Part shown: positions 41,285 to 49,372 of the stretch, piece by piece
Layout of the letters: each line of letters opens with the position of its first letter
How positions within the stretch are numbered: position 1 is the first letter of the stretch
Source of the DNA: QHXN01 sp963785125
Lineage (GTDB): Bacteria; Acidobacteriota; Blastocatellia; Pyrinomonadales; Pyrinomonadaceae
Assembly (NCBI GenBank): GCA_963785125.1
Contig: CAWATU010000008.1
Span: forward strand, 580,849 to 644,848
DNA: 64,000 bases
Direction: 5' to 3'
Notes under the pieces: generated by a model
Seen by the model: the letters and a program-made list of their open reading frames with translations, nothing else
Databases searched by the model: none
What the model was told of the DNA's origin: nothing
Translations under genes and position numbers: made by a program

Positions 41285-42175
41285 ATGGAGAACGGCCCCC
41301 TCCGCATCGCGTTCGCGACGTGCGAATACGTCACGGAGAACTATTTCTACGGCGGCCTCGCCAACTACACGCACCGCGTCGCGAAGGCTCTGGCCGGGAT
41401 GGGCCACGACGTACACGTCTTGACGCTCTCCGAGATCGACGGCGCGGAGTTCGAGCATGAGGGCGTCCGCGTCCATCGCGTCACGCCCGGCCGCGTCGCC
41501 GAGCGCGAAGGGGTGCGCAACGTGCGCGTCATCCGCTCGCCGTTCTACACGGAGACCGAGGCGCTGGACGGCTCGGTCTACGAGCGGCACCTGCGCGGCA
41601 AGCAGTATCTGCTCTTCTTCGGTCGCTTCCAGTTGCATAAGGGTTTCCACACGCTCGCCGACGCGCTGCCGCGCTTCCTCGAACAATGTCTCGATGCGCA
41701 CGTCGCGCTCGTCGGGCAGGACGGGCCGACCCCGCTCGCGCCCTCGATGGCCGCCTACGCGCGCACACGTTGCGGACGCTTCGCCGAGCGGCTCGTCCTG
41801 CCGGGGAACCTCCCACACGCACAGCTCTACCCGGTCATCGAGGGCGCGCGTCTCGTCGTCCTGCCCTCGCTGCTCGACAGCTTCCCCAACGTGTGTCTGG
41901 AAGCGTTGGGGCTGGGTAAGCCCGTGGTCGGGACGAAGGGCACGGGCCTCGACGAGATGATTGAGGAGGACGAGACAGGCTTCCTCGTCCCGCCGGGCGA
42001 TGCGGGCGCGCTCGCGGATGGGCTCATGCGCGCGTGGGCTCACCCCGGCCTCGCGCGGATGGGAGAGGCGGCGCGGCTGAAGGCGTCGGAGTTCTCGCCG
42101 GAGCGGACGGTCGCGGCGCTCGTCGAATACTACCGCGAGGTGCTGCGCGCCCCGGACGGCAAAAAAGCGTTATAG
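41285..42175 (+). CDS. GT4-type glycosyltransferase with shortened N-terminal domain
   Basis: A 296-residue protein with the GT-B fold. The N-terminal domain opens normally (GGLANYTHRVAKALAGMGH, the acceptor-side loop). The C-terminal donor domain is complete: LLFFGRFQLHKGFHTLADAL, HVALVGQDGP, a SLLDSFPNVCLEALGLGKPV stretch with the EX7E-type acid pair, and TGFLVPPGD. Family members run to about 400 residues. Here only ~25 residues separate VRVHRVTPGR from VRVIRSPFYTETEAL, so ~100 residues of the first Rossmann domain appear missing in frame. It may be an inactive deletion form or a collapsed assembly. It starts 6 bases after the kinase stop. Confidence 0.8.
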   Translation: MENGPLRIAFATCEYVTENYFYGGLANYTHRVAKALAGMGHDVHVLTLSEIDGAEFEHEGVRVHRVTPGRVAEREGVRNVRVIRSPFYTETEALDGSVYERHLRGKQYLLFFGRFQLHKGFHTLADALPRFLEQCLDAHVALVGQDGPTPLAPSMAAYARTRCGRFAERLVLPGNLPHAQLYPVIEGARLVVLPSLLDSFPNVCLEALGLGKPVVGTKGTGLDEMIEEDETGFLVPPGDAGALADGLMRAWAHPGLARMGEAARLKASEFSPERTVAALVEYYREVLRAPDGKKAL

Positions 42176-42246
42176 CGCGCGGCCGTGTTCGTGATAATCT
42201 CTGCGCCGTTTTCCTGCGAACGTGTCCGCCAGACCTTCTGGGTCTT

Positions 42247-42690
42247 ATGCCGCAAACACTGAGACGCTTATTCAAGTCGCTGCCTCTCGCCTGTGCGCTT
42301 ACGGGCTGCCTGCTGCCGTCGGCCCCGGTGCTCGGCCGGCAGGAGCCGACGCGTCCGCCGCAGGAGGATGCCTCTGCCGCGCAGGACGACGAAGAGACCG
42401 TCCGCATCGAGACGGAGCTGATCCAGACCGGCGTGATGGTCTTCGACAAGTCGGGCAAGTTCGTCGATAGGCTCCGTCAGGACGACTTCGAGCTGTCGGT
42501 CGAAGGCAGTCCCACGCAGCTCTCCTTCTTCGAGCGCATCGCGGGTGCGCCGCCAACGCCCGCGCCCACCGGTGGGCGCGGGGGCGCGAAGAACTCGGAG
42601 CCGAATGCCGCGCGGGCCGCGTCCGCGTCGGGCGCGCGCACCGTCATCCTCTTCGCGGACGACCTGCACCTCAGCTTCGTGGTCAAGTGA
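42247..42690 (+). pseudogene. Truncated acidobacterial VWFA-related protein
   Basis: A 147-residue product with a signal peptide (LACALTGCLLPSAP) and the opening of the acidobacterial VWFA-related family: VMVFDKSGKFVDRLRQDDFEL, a short SVEGSPTQLSFFERIAG-like stretch, and RTVILFADDLHLS. In full-length members the last motif is followed by ~200 more residues of the von Willebrand A fold. Here it reads FVVK and stops. No remnant of the missing part is seen before the cupin gene 48 bases on. It is therefore most likely a 3'-deleted gene. The neighbouring glycosyltransferase also lacks an internal segment. Confidence 0.65.
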
Positions 42691-42738
42691 GAGCGTCCGT
42701 CTTTACTTAATCTGTCAGAGTCGGAGGGGAGAGTTTTA

Positions 42739-43101
42739 GTGCCCAAGTTCATCGAAGCGCCAACGGTCATCGAGGCCGCGGGCAACAAGCCGAAGATCAT
42801 CGAGGAGTACGTCGGCCGCGTCAACAGCGGCGGCTCGGACGTGAGCGTCGCGCGGATGCGCAGCCCCGGCGGCTGGGAGGAGCCCGGCCAGCGCCCCGAG
42901 TTCGACGAGTATACGGTCGTGCTGCGCGGGATGCTCCGGGTCAAAACGGAGGGCGAGACGTTCGACGTGCGCGCCGGCCAGGCCGTCATCACGCGGCGCG
43001 GCGAGTGGGTGCAGTACAGCACACCCGAAGCGGAGGGCGCCGAATACGTCGCCGTCTGCCTGCCCGCCTTCGCGCCCGACACGGTTCACCGCGACGCTTG
43101 A
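42739..43101 (+). CDS. Cupin-domain protein
   Basis: A 120-residue single-domain protein starting with GTG, preceded by GGAGGGGAG. It has the cupin pattern: a first motif around EFDEYTVVLRGMLRVKTEGE and a second at VRAGQAVITRRGEWVQYS. Metal ligands are reduced compared with canonical cupins (Glu is present, with few His), so a sensor or binding role is as likely as catalysis. It lies between a broken VWFA gene and a lipoprotein gene. Confidence 0.82.
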   Translation: MPKFIEAPTVIEAAGNKPKIIEEYVGRVNSGGSDVSVARMRSPGGWEEPGQRPEFDEYTVVLRGMLRVKTEGETFDVRAGQAVITRRGEWVQYSTPEAEGAEYVAVCLPAFAPDTVHRDA

Positions 43102-43143
43102 GTGCTGACACCAACGCCTTCAATCGAGAGGCTAACGACGACA

Positions 43144-43950
43144 ATGACAACGACCAAACTGTTACTGGCCTGCGTCTGCGCCGCGGCCGTCCTGACGCTC
43201 GCGGGCTGCGGCGGGCCCGGCGGCAGCGCACCCGCGGGGAACACGGCCGCCGGCAACGGCAACGCTTCGAGCCCCGCGCCTGCGAACTCCAACGCGGGGA
43301 CGGCCGCGCCCGAGACCGGCGTCGAGAAGGTCAAGCCCGCGCCCGGCACCGGCAACGTACAGGGCAAGGTGCTCTACAACGGCAAGCCCGTCGAGGGCAT
43401 CGAGGCCACTCTGTGCGAGAAGTTCAACCGGTTCGGCGGCGGCTGCTCGGGCAAGACCTACACGGCGAAGTCTGACGCCGAGGGCGTGTACGTCATCACG
43501 AACGTCCCGCCGATGACCTACGAGGGGCTGACGGTGAGCGTCTTCGACACCGACAGCGTTATCTTCGCCACGACCGGCCTCGCGGGTTTGAGTTCGGCCA
43601 AGTACGAGGTCGCGGCCGACAAGACGCTCTTCGTTCGCCCGACGCACCTCTTCAAGTCCGACCTCAAGATGCTCAACCCGAAGGCGGGCTCGAAGGTGAG
43701 CGCGCAGGGGTTGGAGTTGAAGTGGCAGGAGTACCCAAACGCGTCCTACTACAAACTGAGCCTCTACCCTTCGGAACCGACCGTCACCTCGCCCTACATC
43801 AACCAGCGCGTCGAGGCGACGACCTTCCCGGCCGATAAGCCGCTCCCGAAAGGCGAGTACCGCGTCCAGCTCGAAGCCTACAACGACTCCGACCAGAAGC
43901 TCGCCGAGAGCGCACGCGACATCAAGTTCACTGTCACGGACGGCCCCTGA
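43144..43950 (+). CDS. Lipoprotein with carboxypeptidase-regulatory-like fold
   Basis: From the ATG at 43144 the product is 268 residues. Its signal ends in the lipobox LAGC, followed by a Gly/Asn/Ala/Pro-rich tether of ~45 residues. A beta-sandwich then contains VQGKVLYNGKPVEGIEATLC and YVITNVPPMTYEGLTVSV, the pattern of carboxypeptidase-regulatory-like (CNA-B-related) modules, with two Cys in the turn. A second strand-rich domain ends the chain (LELKWQEYPNASYYKLSLYP, a fibronectin-like segment). It is probably anchored to a membrane leaflet facing the periplasm or surface. Its TGA is one base from a heptamer hairpin. Confidence 0.8.
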   Translation: MTTTKLLLACVCAAAVLTLAGCGGPGGSAPAGNTAAGNGNASSPAPANSNAGTAAPETGVEKVKPAPGTGNVQGKVLYNGKPVEGIEATLCEKFNRFGGGCSGKTYTAKSDAEGVYVITNVPPMTYEGLTVSVFDTDSVIFATTGLAGLSSAKYEVAADKTLFVRPTHLFKSDLKMLNPKAGSKVSAQGLELKWQEYPNASYYKLSLYPSEPTVTSPYINQRVEATTFPADKPLPKGEYRVQLEAYNDSDQKLAESARDIKFTVTDGP

Positions 43951-43951
43951 C

Positions 43952-44036
43952 GATTGATTCATTTGTTCATCGGGTCATTGAATCATTGGGTTAATCCGCC
44001 AATGATTCAATGACCCGATGAACAAATGAATCAATC
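43952..44036. repeat. Heptamer hairpin element 9 (word TTCATTx/GTTCATC)
   Basis: Perfect 38-nt arms, 43952-43989 and 43999-44036, with a 9-nt loop. It begins one base after the lipoprotein stop and ends two bases before the convergent rhodanese stop, so it fills the whole gap between the two genes' ends. Confidence 0.85.
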
Positions 44037-44038
44037 CC

Positions 44039-44494
44039 TCACTGTCCCCGCGGCTTGGCCTCGACCTGGCCGCGCGCGTCGAGCCAGCCGCGCCAGCCGC
44101 CTTTGAGAACGCGGACGCGCTTGAAGCCCGCGGCCGTGAGCGTCTGTGCGGCGCGGACGGCGGCCTCGTCGTTGGGGCAAGCGCAGTAGGTGACGACCTC
44201 CGCGTCGCGCGAGAGGTCGCGCAGCGGCGGCAGCGCCAGACGCGCGCGCAGTCTCCGCTCCTTGATGTGAAGCGCGCCCGCGATCTTGCCGTCGCTCCCC
44301 GCGTAGGCGTCGGCCGAGCGCAGGTCTATCAACGTCAACGGCCCGCCCTTCGACAGCTTCTCCTTCAGCTCGGCGGCGGAGACGAACTCGGCCGCCGCGT
44401 CCTGCGCGCCAACGCGCGCGGCTCCCACCACGAACGTCGCCGCGCACGCGGCGAGCAGCGCGCACGCGAGCGCGCGAGACCTGTTGAGCCTCAT
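44039..44494 (-). CDS. Exported rhodanese-like protein
   Basis: The start chosen is the ATG at 44494, 9 bases after GAGGAG; earlier in-frame starts overlap the upstream stop. The 151-residue product has a signal peptide (ALACALLAACAATFVVGA). A rhodanese domain follows with LTLIDLRSADAYAGSDGKIAG-type CH2A and the active-site loop VTYCACPNDEAA containing the catalytic Cys. It ends in VRVLKGGWRGWLDA, the typical rhodanese C-terminus. Sulphur transfer or redox sensing in the periplasm is inferred. It follows the lipoprotein gene at 44521 in the same operon. Confidence 0.85.
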   Translation of the reverse strand: MRLNRSRALACALLAACAATFVVGAARVGAQDAAAEFVSAAELKEKLSKGGPLTLIDLRSADAYAGSDGKIAGALHIKERRLRARLALPPLRDLSRDAEVVTYCACPNDEAAVRAAQTLTAAGFKRVRVLKGGWRGWLDARGQVEAKPRGQ

Positions 44495-44520
44495 ACTCTT
44501 CATCTCCTCTAAGAGTCGTT

Positions 44521-45312
44521 TCACTGCTGCACGGCCCTGACCATCCCGCCGTGCACGACGCGCGCGGGCGGCGGCTTCTTGTAACCGCGCGGGTCGTACC
44601 AGAGGTATTGCGCGCCGTTGTAGTAGATGAAGCCCGCGCGCTCCCTGACGGTCTCATCTATCACGTCGCCGACGAGCTGCGGCATCTTTGTCTCGTCGCC
44701 CGAGGCGAGCGCGGCCTGTTGCGTGCGTGCCTTCAGACGCTCACCCGCGGCACCCTTCAGCACATAGGTCTGCGTCGCGCGCGCGTCGCGCCAGCCTTCC
44801 ACGCTGTAGCCGTGGATGACGACGAGCAGCGCGTCAGACTCTTCGACGAGCACGCGCCGACGCGCCGCGCCGTAAGAGGCAGAGCCCACGGGCAGGGGCG
44901 CGAACGGGTCTTTGATAATCCAACCGGCGAGTTCGTCGTTCACCTCGCCGAGCCTGCCGGGCGCCGTGGCGACCGCGACGGCTAAGTCCTGCGAGTCGTC
45001 GCCGTTGAAGTCGCCGACGGCGAAAGAGGGCGCAGCACCGGCCGTCAAAGCGCCCTTGAAGATGCGTTCGACGGCGCCGGAGACTTCCACGGCGTCGGGC
45101 GGCGGAGGCTTCAACGCGCTGGCGGCGCCGGCCGCCGCGGGAATCACGTTCAGCTCAGGCACCTGCGCGGGCGCCTCGGCGGGCGGTGGGGGCGCCTCGG
45201 CCACCACGGTCTGCCGCCGCGTGGACGACGCGCCGCCGCCGCAGCCGACCGCCGGCACGCACACCGCGGCGACGCACAAGATGAGCGCGGGCGTGAAGGT
45301 TCTGCTCGACAT
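44521..45312 (-). CDS. Lipoprotein with FG-GAP-like segment
   Basis: From the ATG at 45312 (GAGGAC about 8 bases upstream) the product is 263 residues. The signal ends VGCGGG, a lipobox. A Pro/Ala-rich tether of ~50 residues precedes VGDFNGDDSQDLAVAVA, a calcium-binding FG-GAP-type motif. The rest is a strand-rich domain with no recognised family (GAGFIYYNGAQYLWYDPRG-type end). Its stop overlaps a possible GTG start of the rhodanese gene, and the better-supported rhodanese start is 27 bases on. The function is unknown. Confidence 0.72.
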   Translation of the reverse strand: MSSRTFTPALILCVAAVCVPAVGCGGGASSTRRQTVVAEAPPPPAEAPAQVPELNVIPAAAGAASALKPPPPDAVEVSGAVERIFKGALTAGAAPSFAVGDFNGDDSQDLAVAVATAPGRLGEVNDELAGWIIKDPFAPLPVGSASYGAARRRVLVEESDALLVVIHGYSVEGWRDARATQTYVLKGAAGERLKARTQQAALASGDETKMPQLVGDVIDETVRERAGFIYYNGAQYLWYDPRGYKKPPPARVVHGGMVRAVQQ

Positions 45313-45418
45313 CCTTTTGTCCTCGGTAATGAAGGTGCGGGTTCGGGGCCGGGGCCGCCTCTTCTGCAAGAGACGCCCCCGGCCTCTGTCAGTGCCGTGC
45401 GCGCACGGCGCCTCGGAC

Positions 45419-46699
45419 TTACAGCGACTTCAGGAACGCGACGACGTTCTCCTTCTGACCGGCGGTCAGCGCGTTGAAGGCGTTGCGCGAAGAGGTGGCC
45501 TGCCCGGCGTGGCGCTGGATCGCCTCGTTGAAGGTGAACGAGAGCCCGTCGTGCATCAGCAGCGGGCGCATGCGCACGCCCCAGAGCGGCGGCGTCCGCA
45601 CCATGTTGCGCGTCGCGGCCCCGCCGTTCTGGACGATGCCGTCGCCGGTGCCGATGTTGTGCAGCAGGAAGTCGCTGAACGGGCGGATGCGCTCGTCGCC
45701 CAGCACGGGCGGGACGGTGAACGCCCCACCGTTGATGGAAGTGCCGGCGGGTGCCGTCACTATCGAGGGCGTGTGGCAGACGTTGCAGCTTATCTGGTTG
45801 AAGAGCGTCTGGCCGTTCTGCACGGCCGCCGTGATGGGGCCGCGCCCCGGCGCGCGCGTCGCCCTCATGAAGTTGGCGAAGGCTTCGGCGTCCGCGCCGT
45901 CGTCCTCGGGGTCGGCCACCGTGTCGAAGGCCGCGACCGACTGGCCGAGCGCGTTGTTCTCGACCGTACCGCCGTTGCCGTCGAAGGGGTTGGTAATGCC
46001 CATCTCGTTCAGGTAGGCGTCGCCCGAGAACGAGACGAGGGAAGCGTGCTGGTTCTTCCAGCCGAAGCGCCCGATGCGAAGCTGTCCGTTCGCCTCGACG
46101 ACGGGCACGTTGATGATCGTGCCGCGGAACTCGGCCGGCTGCGCGGCCCTGATGTCGGTCAGCGTGGAGTTGGCGATGGCCTCGATGAAGCCGTCGCCGA
46201 TAACGTTCAGGCTCGTGCGGAACGTGCGGATGTTTTCGAGCGGCGCGTTGTCGAGCCGCTCCTGGATGGGCGCGGCCAGCGCACGCAGTTGAATGAGCGA
46301 AGAGCCGCCCGGCGGGTTGACGAACGTGCCCGCGGAGTTCAGGTGGCCGGCGCGCAGTTCGTTGCTCTGGCTGATGCCGCCGGTGTCGGGGCTCTGGTGG
46401 CAGGCGACGCACGCCACGTCGTTGTAGGTCGGGCCGAGGCCGTCGTCGGCGACCTCGCGCTCCTCGAAGATGAACTTGTTATCCTCAAACGAGCGGTTAG
46501 CAACCGGCGGCCCCGTCACGCACTCGTCGATGGGCGTGCCGCGCTGCCCCAGCCCGTTGAAAAGGTCGTCGGTGAGAACGTTCAGGTCGGTGGTCGGCGC
46601 CTCCTGGATGGTCTGGCTCTCGACCGCGGAACGCGATGCGGACGCGAGTGCCAGCGCCAGGACGACGAACGCCACGGCGGACAGTTTCAGGATTTTCAT
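45419..46699 (-). CDS. Exported diheme cytochrome (DUF1111 di-heme oxidoreductase family)
   Basis: The start at 46699 follows GGAGAG at 7 bases and gives 426 residues, with a signal peptide ending SASRSAVES. Two c-type haem sites are present: CVACH in the N-terminal third and CNVCH about 210 residues later. The flanking sequence, FIFEEREVADDGLGPTYNDV and FSDFLLHNIGTGDGI, matches the large di-haem DUF1111 proteins related to cytochrome c peroxidase. It ends NALTAGQKENVVAFLKSL, as in those proteins. It probably passes electrons in the periplasm; a peroxidase or other redox partner role is not decided by the sequence. Confidence 0.9.
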   Translation of the reverse strand: MKILKLSAVAFVVLALALASASRSAVESQTIQEAPTTDLNVLTDDLFNGLGQRGTPIDECVTGPPVANRSFEDNKFIFEEREVADDGLGPTYNDVACVACHQSPDTGGISQSNELRAGHLNSAGTFVNPPGGSSLIQLRALAAPIQERLDNAPLENIRTFRTSLNVIGDGFIEAIANSTLTDIRAAQPAEFRGTIINVPVVEANGQLRIGRFGWKNQHASLVSFSGDAYLNEMGITNPFDGNGGTVENNALGQSVAAFDTVADPEDDGADAEAFANFMRATRAPGRGPITAAVQNGQTLFNQISCNVCHTPSIVTAPAGTSINGGAFTVPPVLGDERIRPFSDFLLHNIGTGDGIVQNGGAATRNMVRTPPLWGVRMRPLLMHDGLSFTFNEAIQRHAGQATSSRNAFNALTAGQKENVVAFLKSL

Positions 46700-47195
46700 A
46701 TCGGTCTCTCCTCTGGCGATGCGGGGGGCGCAGGAGGCCCCCTCGGGAAGGTGTGTCGGGGCGCGCGGCGCGTGAGAGTGACGGCACGCGCGCATCAAAT
46801 TTATCGCCCGTGTGTTCGCCCTGGAAGGAAGTCCTCGGCCCCCGCGGGCCTGAAGCGGCGTCGGCGGCCGAGGCGACGGAGCGTCGTCGCGGCGCGCGTC
46901 CTAAGAGTTGGCGAGGGGCGGCGTGGCGGCGGCCGAGGGTAACAAGACTACCGGCCACGCCCGGGCGTACAGGGAAACGCGCCCGGGAGGCGCCGGCACT
47001 CCGGCCGCACGCGCCGCTCTCGAACAACTCTGCGGGAGCAAAGAAGGTGTGACTGCGCCGGGCGCAGCCTTACTGACTCTTAAAGCGGTGAAGCCCCTTG
47101 TGAGAGGTCGGGCAAGTGACTTGGGGCAGGGGGCGTGACTGCTGTTGCGCGGGAAGCCTAATCCCGCCGCGCGCCGTTGTCAACACTTTTGTAAC
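46700..47195. other. Intergenic region upstream of the cytochrome gene
   Basis: About 500 GC-rich bases carrying the promoter side of the minus-strand cytochrome gene. Open frames here have Arg/Pro/Ala-rich shadow composition and no ribosome sites, so none is called. Nothing else recognisable until the heptamer element at 47196. Confidence 0.5.
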
Positions 47196-47306
47196 AGGCA
47201 GAGGGCAGTCGGCAGTTAAAAGCTCCGCCGTCCGGAGTTGAGGCTTGAATCCTTCAACACCCTTGACGCGGAGCGACTGCCGCCTGCCCTCTGCCTGCTG
47301 CCTACT
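47196..47306. repeat. Heptamer hairpin element 10 (word GGCAGxx)
   Basis: The left arm (47196-47216) has aggcaga, gggcagt, cggcagt. The right arm (47275-47306) holds the complementary words with extra units. The ~58-base spacer has its own GCTCCG/CGGAGC pairing. The stop TAG of the minus-strand gene at 47302 lies in the right arm. Confidence 0.7.
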
Positions 47307-47571
47307 GAACTGTAGCGGGCAGCAGCGAGCCGCGGCGGTCGGTGGCGACGCCGCGGCCGTCCTCGATGACGCCGATCATGCCGTGGAAGTGGATGTCGCT
47401 GCCCGAGAGCACGAGCAGCACATCGCCCGCGCGCACGTCCGGGTTCTCGACCTCGAAGCGGACGACCGTCGCGTGGCCGTTCGACGCTTCGAGCGTCTCG
47501 AACTCGAAAGTGTCGGCATCGACGACGACGGTCTGCGAGTTGTTCGTGACACTGGGTCTCTCTTCTGACAT
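47302..47571 (-). CDS. Small protein of unknown function
   Basis: An 89-residue product with AGAGG ~9 bases upstream. It looks like a compact beta-rich domain (TVVVDADTFEFETLE, ATVVRFEVENPDVRAGDVLL, DIHFHGMIGV). No signal peptide and no family recognised. It is third in a minus-strand operon after the ferredoxin-domain gene and the 188-residue protein. Confidence 0.65.
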   Translation of the reverse strand: MSEERPSVTNNSQTVVVDADTFEFETLEASNGHATVVRFEVENPDVRAGDVLLVLSGSDIHFHGMIGVIEDGRGVATDRRGSLLPATVQ

Positions 47572-47598
47572 AGATGATTACCTCTTAAAAATTATCCG

Positions 47599-48165
47599 TT
47601 AAAAATTCTCGGGATGAAAAGCCCTGCCGTAGAGCCCCTGATAAGCCCAGCCCAGCACGCGCGCCTCGGCCGTGCAGAGCGTCTCCAGCCAGCAGCAGTT
47701 TAAGTAAATGTCCCGCTCGCGCCGCGACGGAATCTTCTCCGCCTCGTGGACGACCGAAGAGTCCTCCGAGGGCTTGAGCCCGTACGCCTCGGCTATTGAC
47801 TCGTTCGTCTGCCGCGCGTCTTCGAGCGCGGCGAGCAGCTCTTTAATCCAGCCGTGCAGCGCCGATTCGTTGTCGTACTGAACGAGCGCCTGCATGACGC
47901 CGACGGCGAGGCGGTCTTCGGCGCGGTTGAAGCCGAGCGGCTCTGCACTCCCCCGCAACTCCTCCTGCTGGCGCCACTGGAAGAGCGCCTCGACCGCCGG
48001 GAAGCGTACGACCGCGACGCGCGCGTCGTAGTCGAGGAACCACTGGATGACGGCGGCCAGCGACGCCGGCTCGACGCGCCCTCCCACGTCGCGGCGCAGG
48101 ACGGGCGGCCCCTCCGCGGCCCCGCCCGCGTTCGTCGATGCGTCTGCCTTCGACTTCGACATCAT
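47599..48165 (-). CDS. Protein of unknown function coupled to the ferredoxin-domain gene
   Basis: 188 residues, starting at an ATG that overlaps the preceding stop (ATGA at 48162-48165). The chain is mostly helical (AVIQWFLDYDARVAVVRFPA, VGVMQALVQYDNESALHGWI) and ends with a Cys-containing helix, IYLNCCWLETLC, then WAYQGLYGRAFHPENF. No domain was recognised. The Cys trio could bind a cofactor, but this is speculation. Translational coupling suggests a stable complex or common pathway with the [2Fe-2S] protein. Confidence 0.7.
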   Translation of the reverse strand: MMSKSKADASTNAGGAAEGPPVLRRDVGGRVEPASLAAVIQWFLDYDARVAVVRFPAVEALFQWRQQEELRGSAEPLGFNRAEDRLAVGVMQALVQYDNESALHGWIKELLAALEDARQTNESIAEAYGLKPSEDSSVVHEAEKIPSRRERDIYLNCCWLETLCTAEARVLGWAYQGLYGRAFHPENF

Positions 48166-49184
48166 GAACTCGCTACCGTCTCGCCCGCCTCGTCGGTCGT
48201 CCCCTCGCGAACGCGCTTCAGGTACTTGCCGAAGTAGCCGTTCCAGGGCGGGATGACGACCGAGACCGACCCTTCGGCGCGCGCCTGACACGAGAGTCTG
48301 ATGAGCGGCTTCGGGTCGTCCGTCTCGATGTAGCCGAAGAGCGGCATCATCTTGCGCTCGCGCCGGTCGGTCTCCGAGAGCCTCTCGGCCCCGCCGAGCA
48401 CGCCGACCCAGCAGGTGCCGCACGAGGCCGAGCGGCACTGCACCGGGATCGGGCCTTCATCGACGGTGCAGCGCTCGTCCTGTTCGTGCCACGGCCGCTT
48501 ATCGGTGGCCGCGCCGGTGGCGACCTCCTGCGTGTCCAGCGCCTTGAAGCGGCGGTCGTCGGCGTTCTCGTCCCACACGACCGTCCAACGCCTGTCGGAC
48601 GTGCGCAGGAAGCCGAAGAGTCCCTGCCCCTCGTCCTTTGCACGCTCGCGCAAAACCTCGTCGGGCGTGCGCTTGAGGTGCCTGCGGTCGATGAGGACTT
48701 CGCCCGGCGTCCGCTTGAACTCTGATAAGCTCACCTGCTGCAACGCCATCAGGCCCACGGCGGCGACGGCCGTCGTCAAAGACTCGTCAACCTTCCTCTC
48801 CGACGCCACGGTGCGCGCGACCTCGCGCACGACCTCCGCGAGCGTGCGGCCATCGGGCACTTCCCCGCCCTCAGCCAGACGCACGACGGCGCTCTTCACC
48901 TCGGGCCAGAAGCGGTGGCCGTAGAGGAACGTGTGCGACGAGTCGAGCTGGTCTTTCAGATACCAGCGGCCCTGCATCAACAGCTCCTGCGCCAGCCGCG
49001 CCGGGTCTTCCGCGGCCTGAAAGGCGCGCAGCAGCGCCAGCGGGTAGAAGTGAAACCAGACCTGCGCCGCGTTCCTGTCCACCTCGTGGATGGCGGGCAG
49101 CAGCGTCACGAGCGTCTCGCGCCACGCCGCGTCGTCGTGGCGGTTCAGGAAAACTTCCAGCGGCGTCTCTCTCTTACTGCTCAT
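48162..49184 (-). CDS. Protein with C-terminal [2Fe-2S] ferredoxin domain
   Basis: From the ATG at 49184, just after GAGGAG, the product is 340 residues. The N-terminal ~200 residues are helical and of unknown type (FLNRHDDAAWRETLVTLLPA, ALLRAFQAAEDPARLAQELL). The last ~90 residues form a plant-type ferredoxin domain with the cluster motif CRSASCGTC (Cys-x4-Cys-x2-Cys) and the fourth Cys in LIRLSCQA. It probably moves electrons for an unidentified partner. The following gene is coupled by ATGA. A TTG start upstream is open but lacks a ribosome site. Confidence 0.82.
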   Translation of the reverse strand: MSSKRETPLEVFLNRHDDAAWRETLVTLLPAIHEVDRNAAQVWFHFYPLALLRAFQAAEDPARLAQELLMQGRWYLKDQLDSSHTFLYGHRFWPEVKSAVVRLAEGGEVPDGRTLAEVVREVARTVASERKVDESLTTAVAAVGLMALQQVSLSEFKRTPGEVLIDRRHLKRTPDEVLRERAKDEGQGLFGFLRTSDRRWTVVWDENADDRRFKALDTQEVATGAATDKRPWHEQDERCTVDEGPIPVQCRSASCGTCWVGVLGGAERLSETDRRERKMMPLFGYIETDDPKPLIRLSCQARAEGSVSVVIPPWNGYFGKYLKRVREGTTDEAGETVASS

Positions 49185-49372
49185 GGCTCCTCTATGAGAA
49201 CTCTTCCGAAAAAAGGATGACAACCGAAACGAAGAGTTTACTCGTCTTCGCCCCCGCAGACAAATGGGGAGGTGAATAGGCAGCGGGCAGACGCCGCCTC
49301 TGCCCGCTACGTAGAATTTGTAGCCGTGAAGACAGACTCTGGCGACAAGTCGCGTGATAGAGTACGGCGCTA

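Noticed and set aside
46908..47138. Short plus-strand frame in the gap upstream of the cytochrome gene
   Set aside because: No start signal, low-complexity Arg/Ala composition and no domain.
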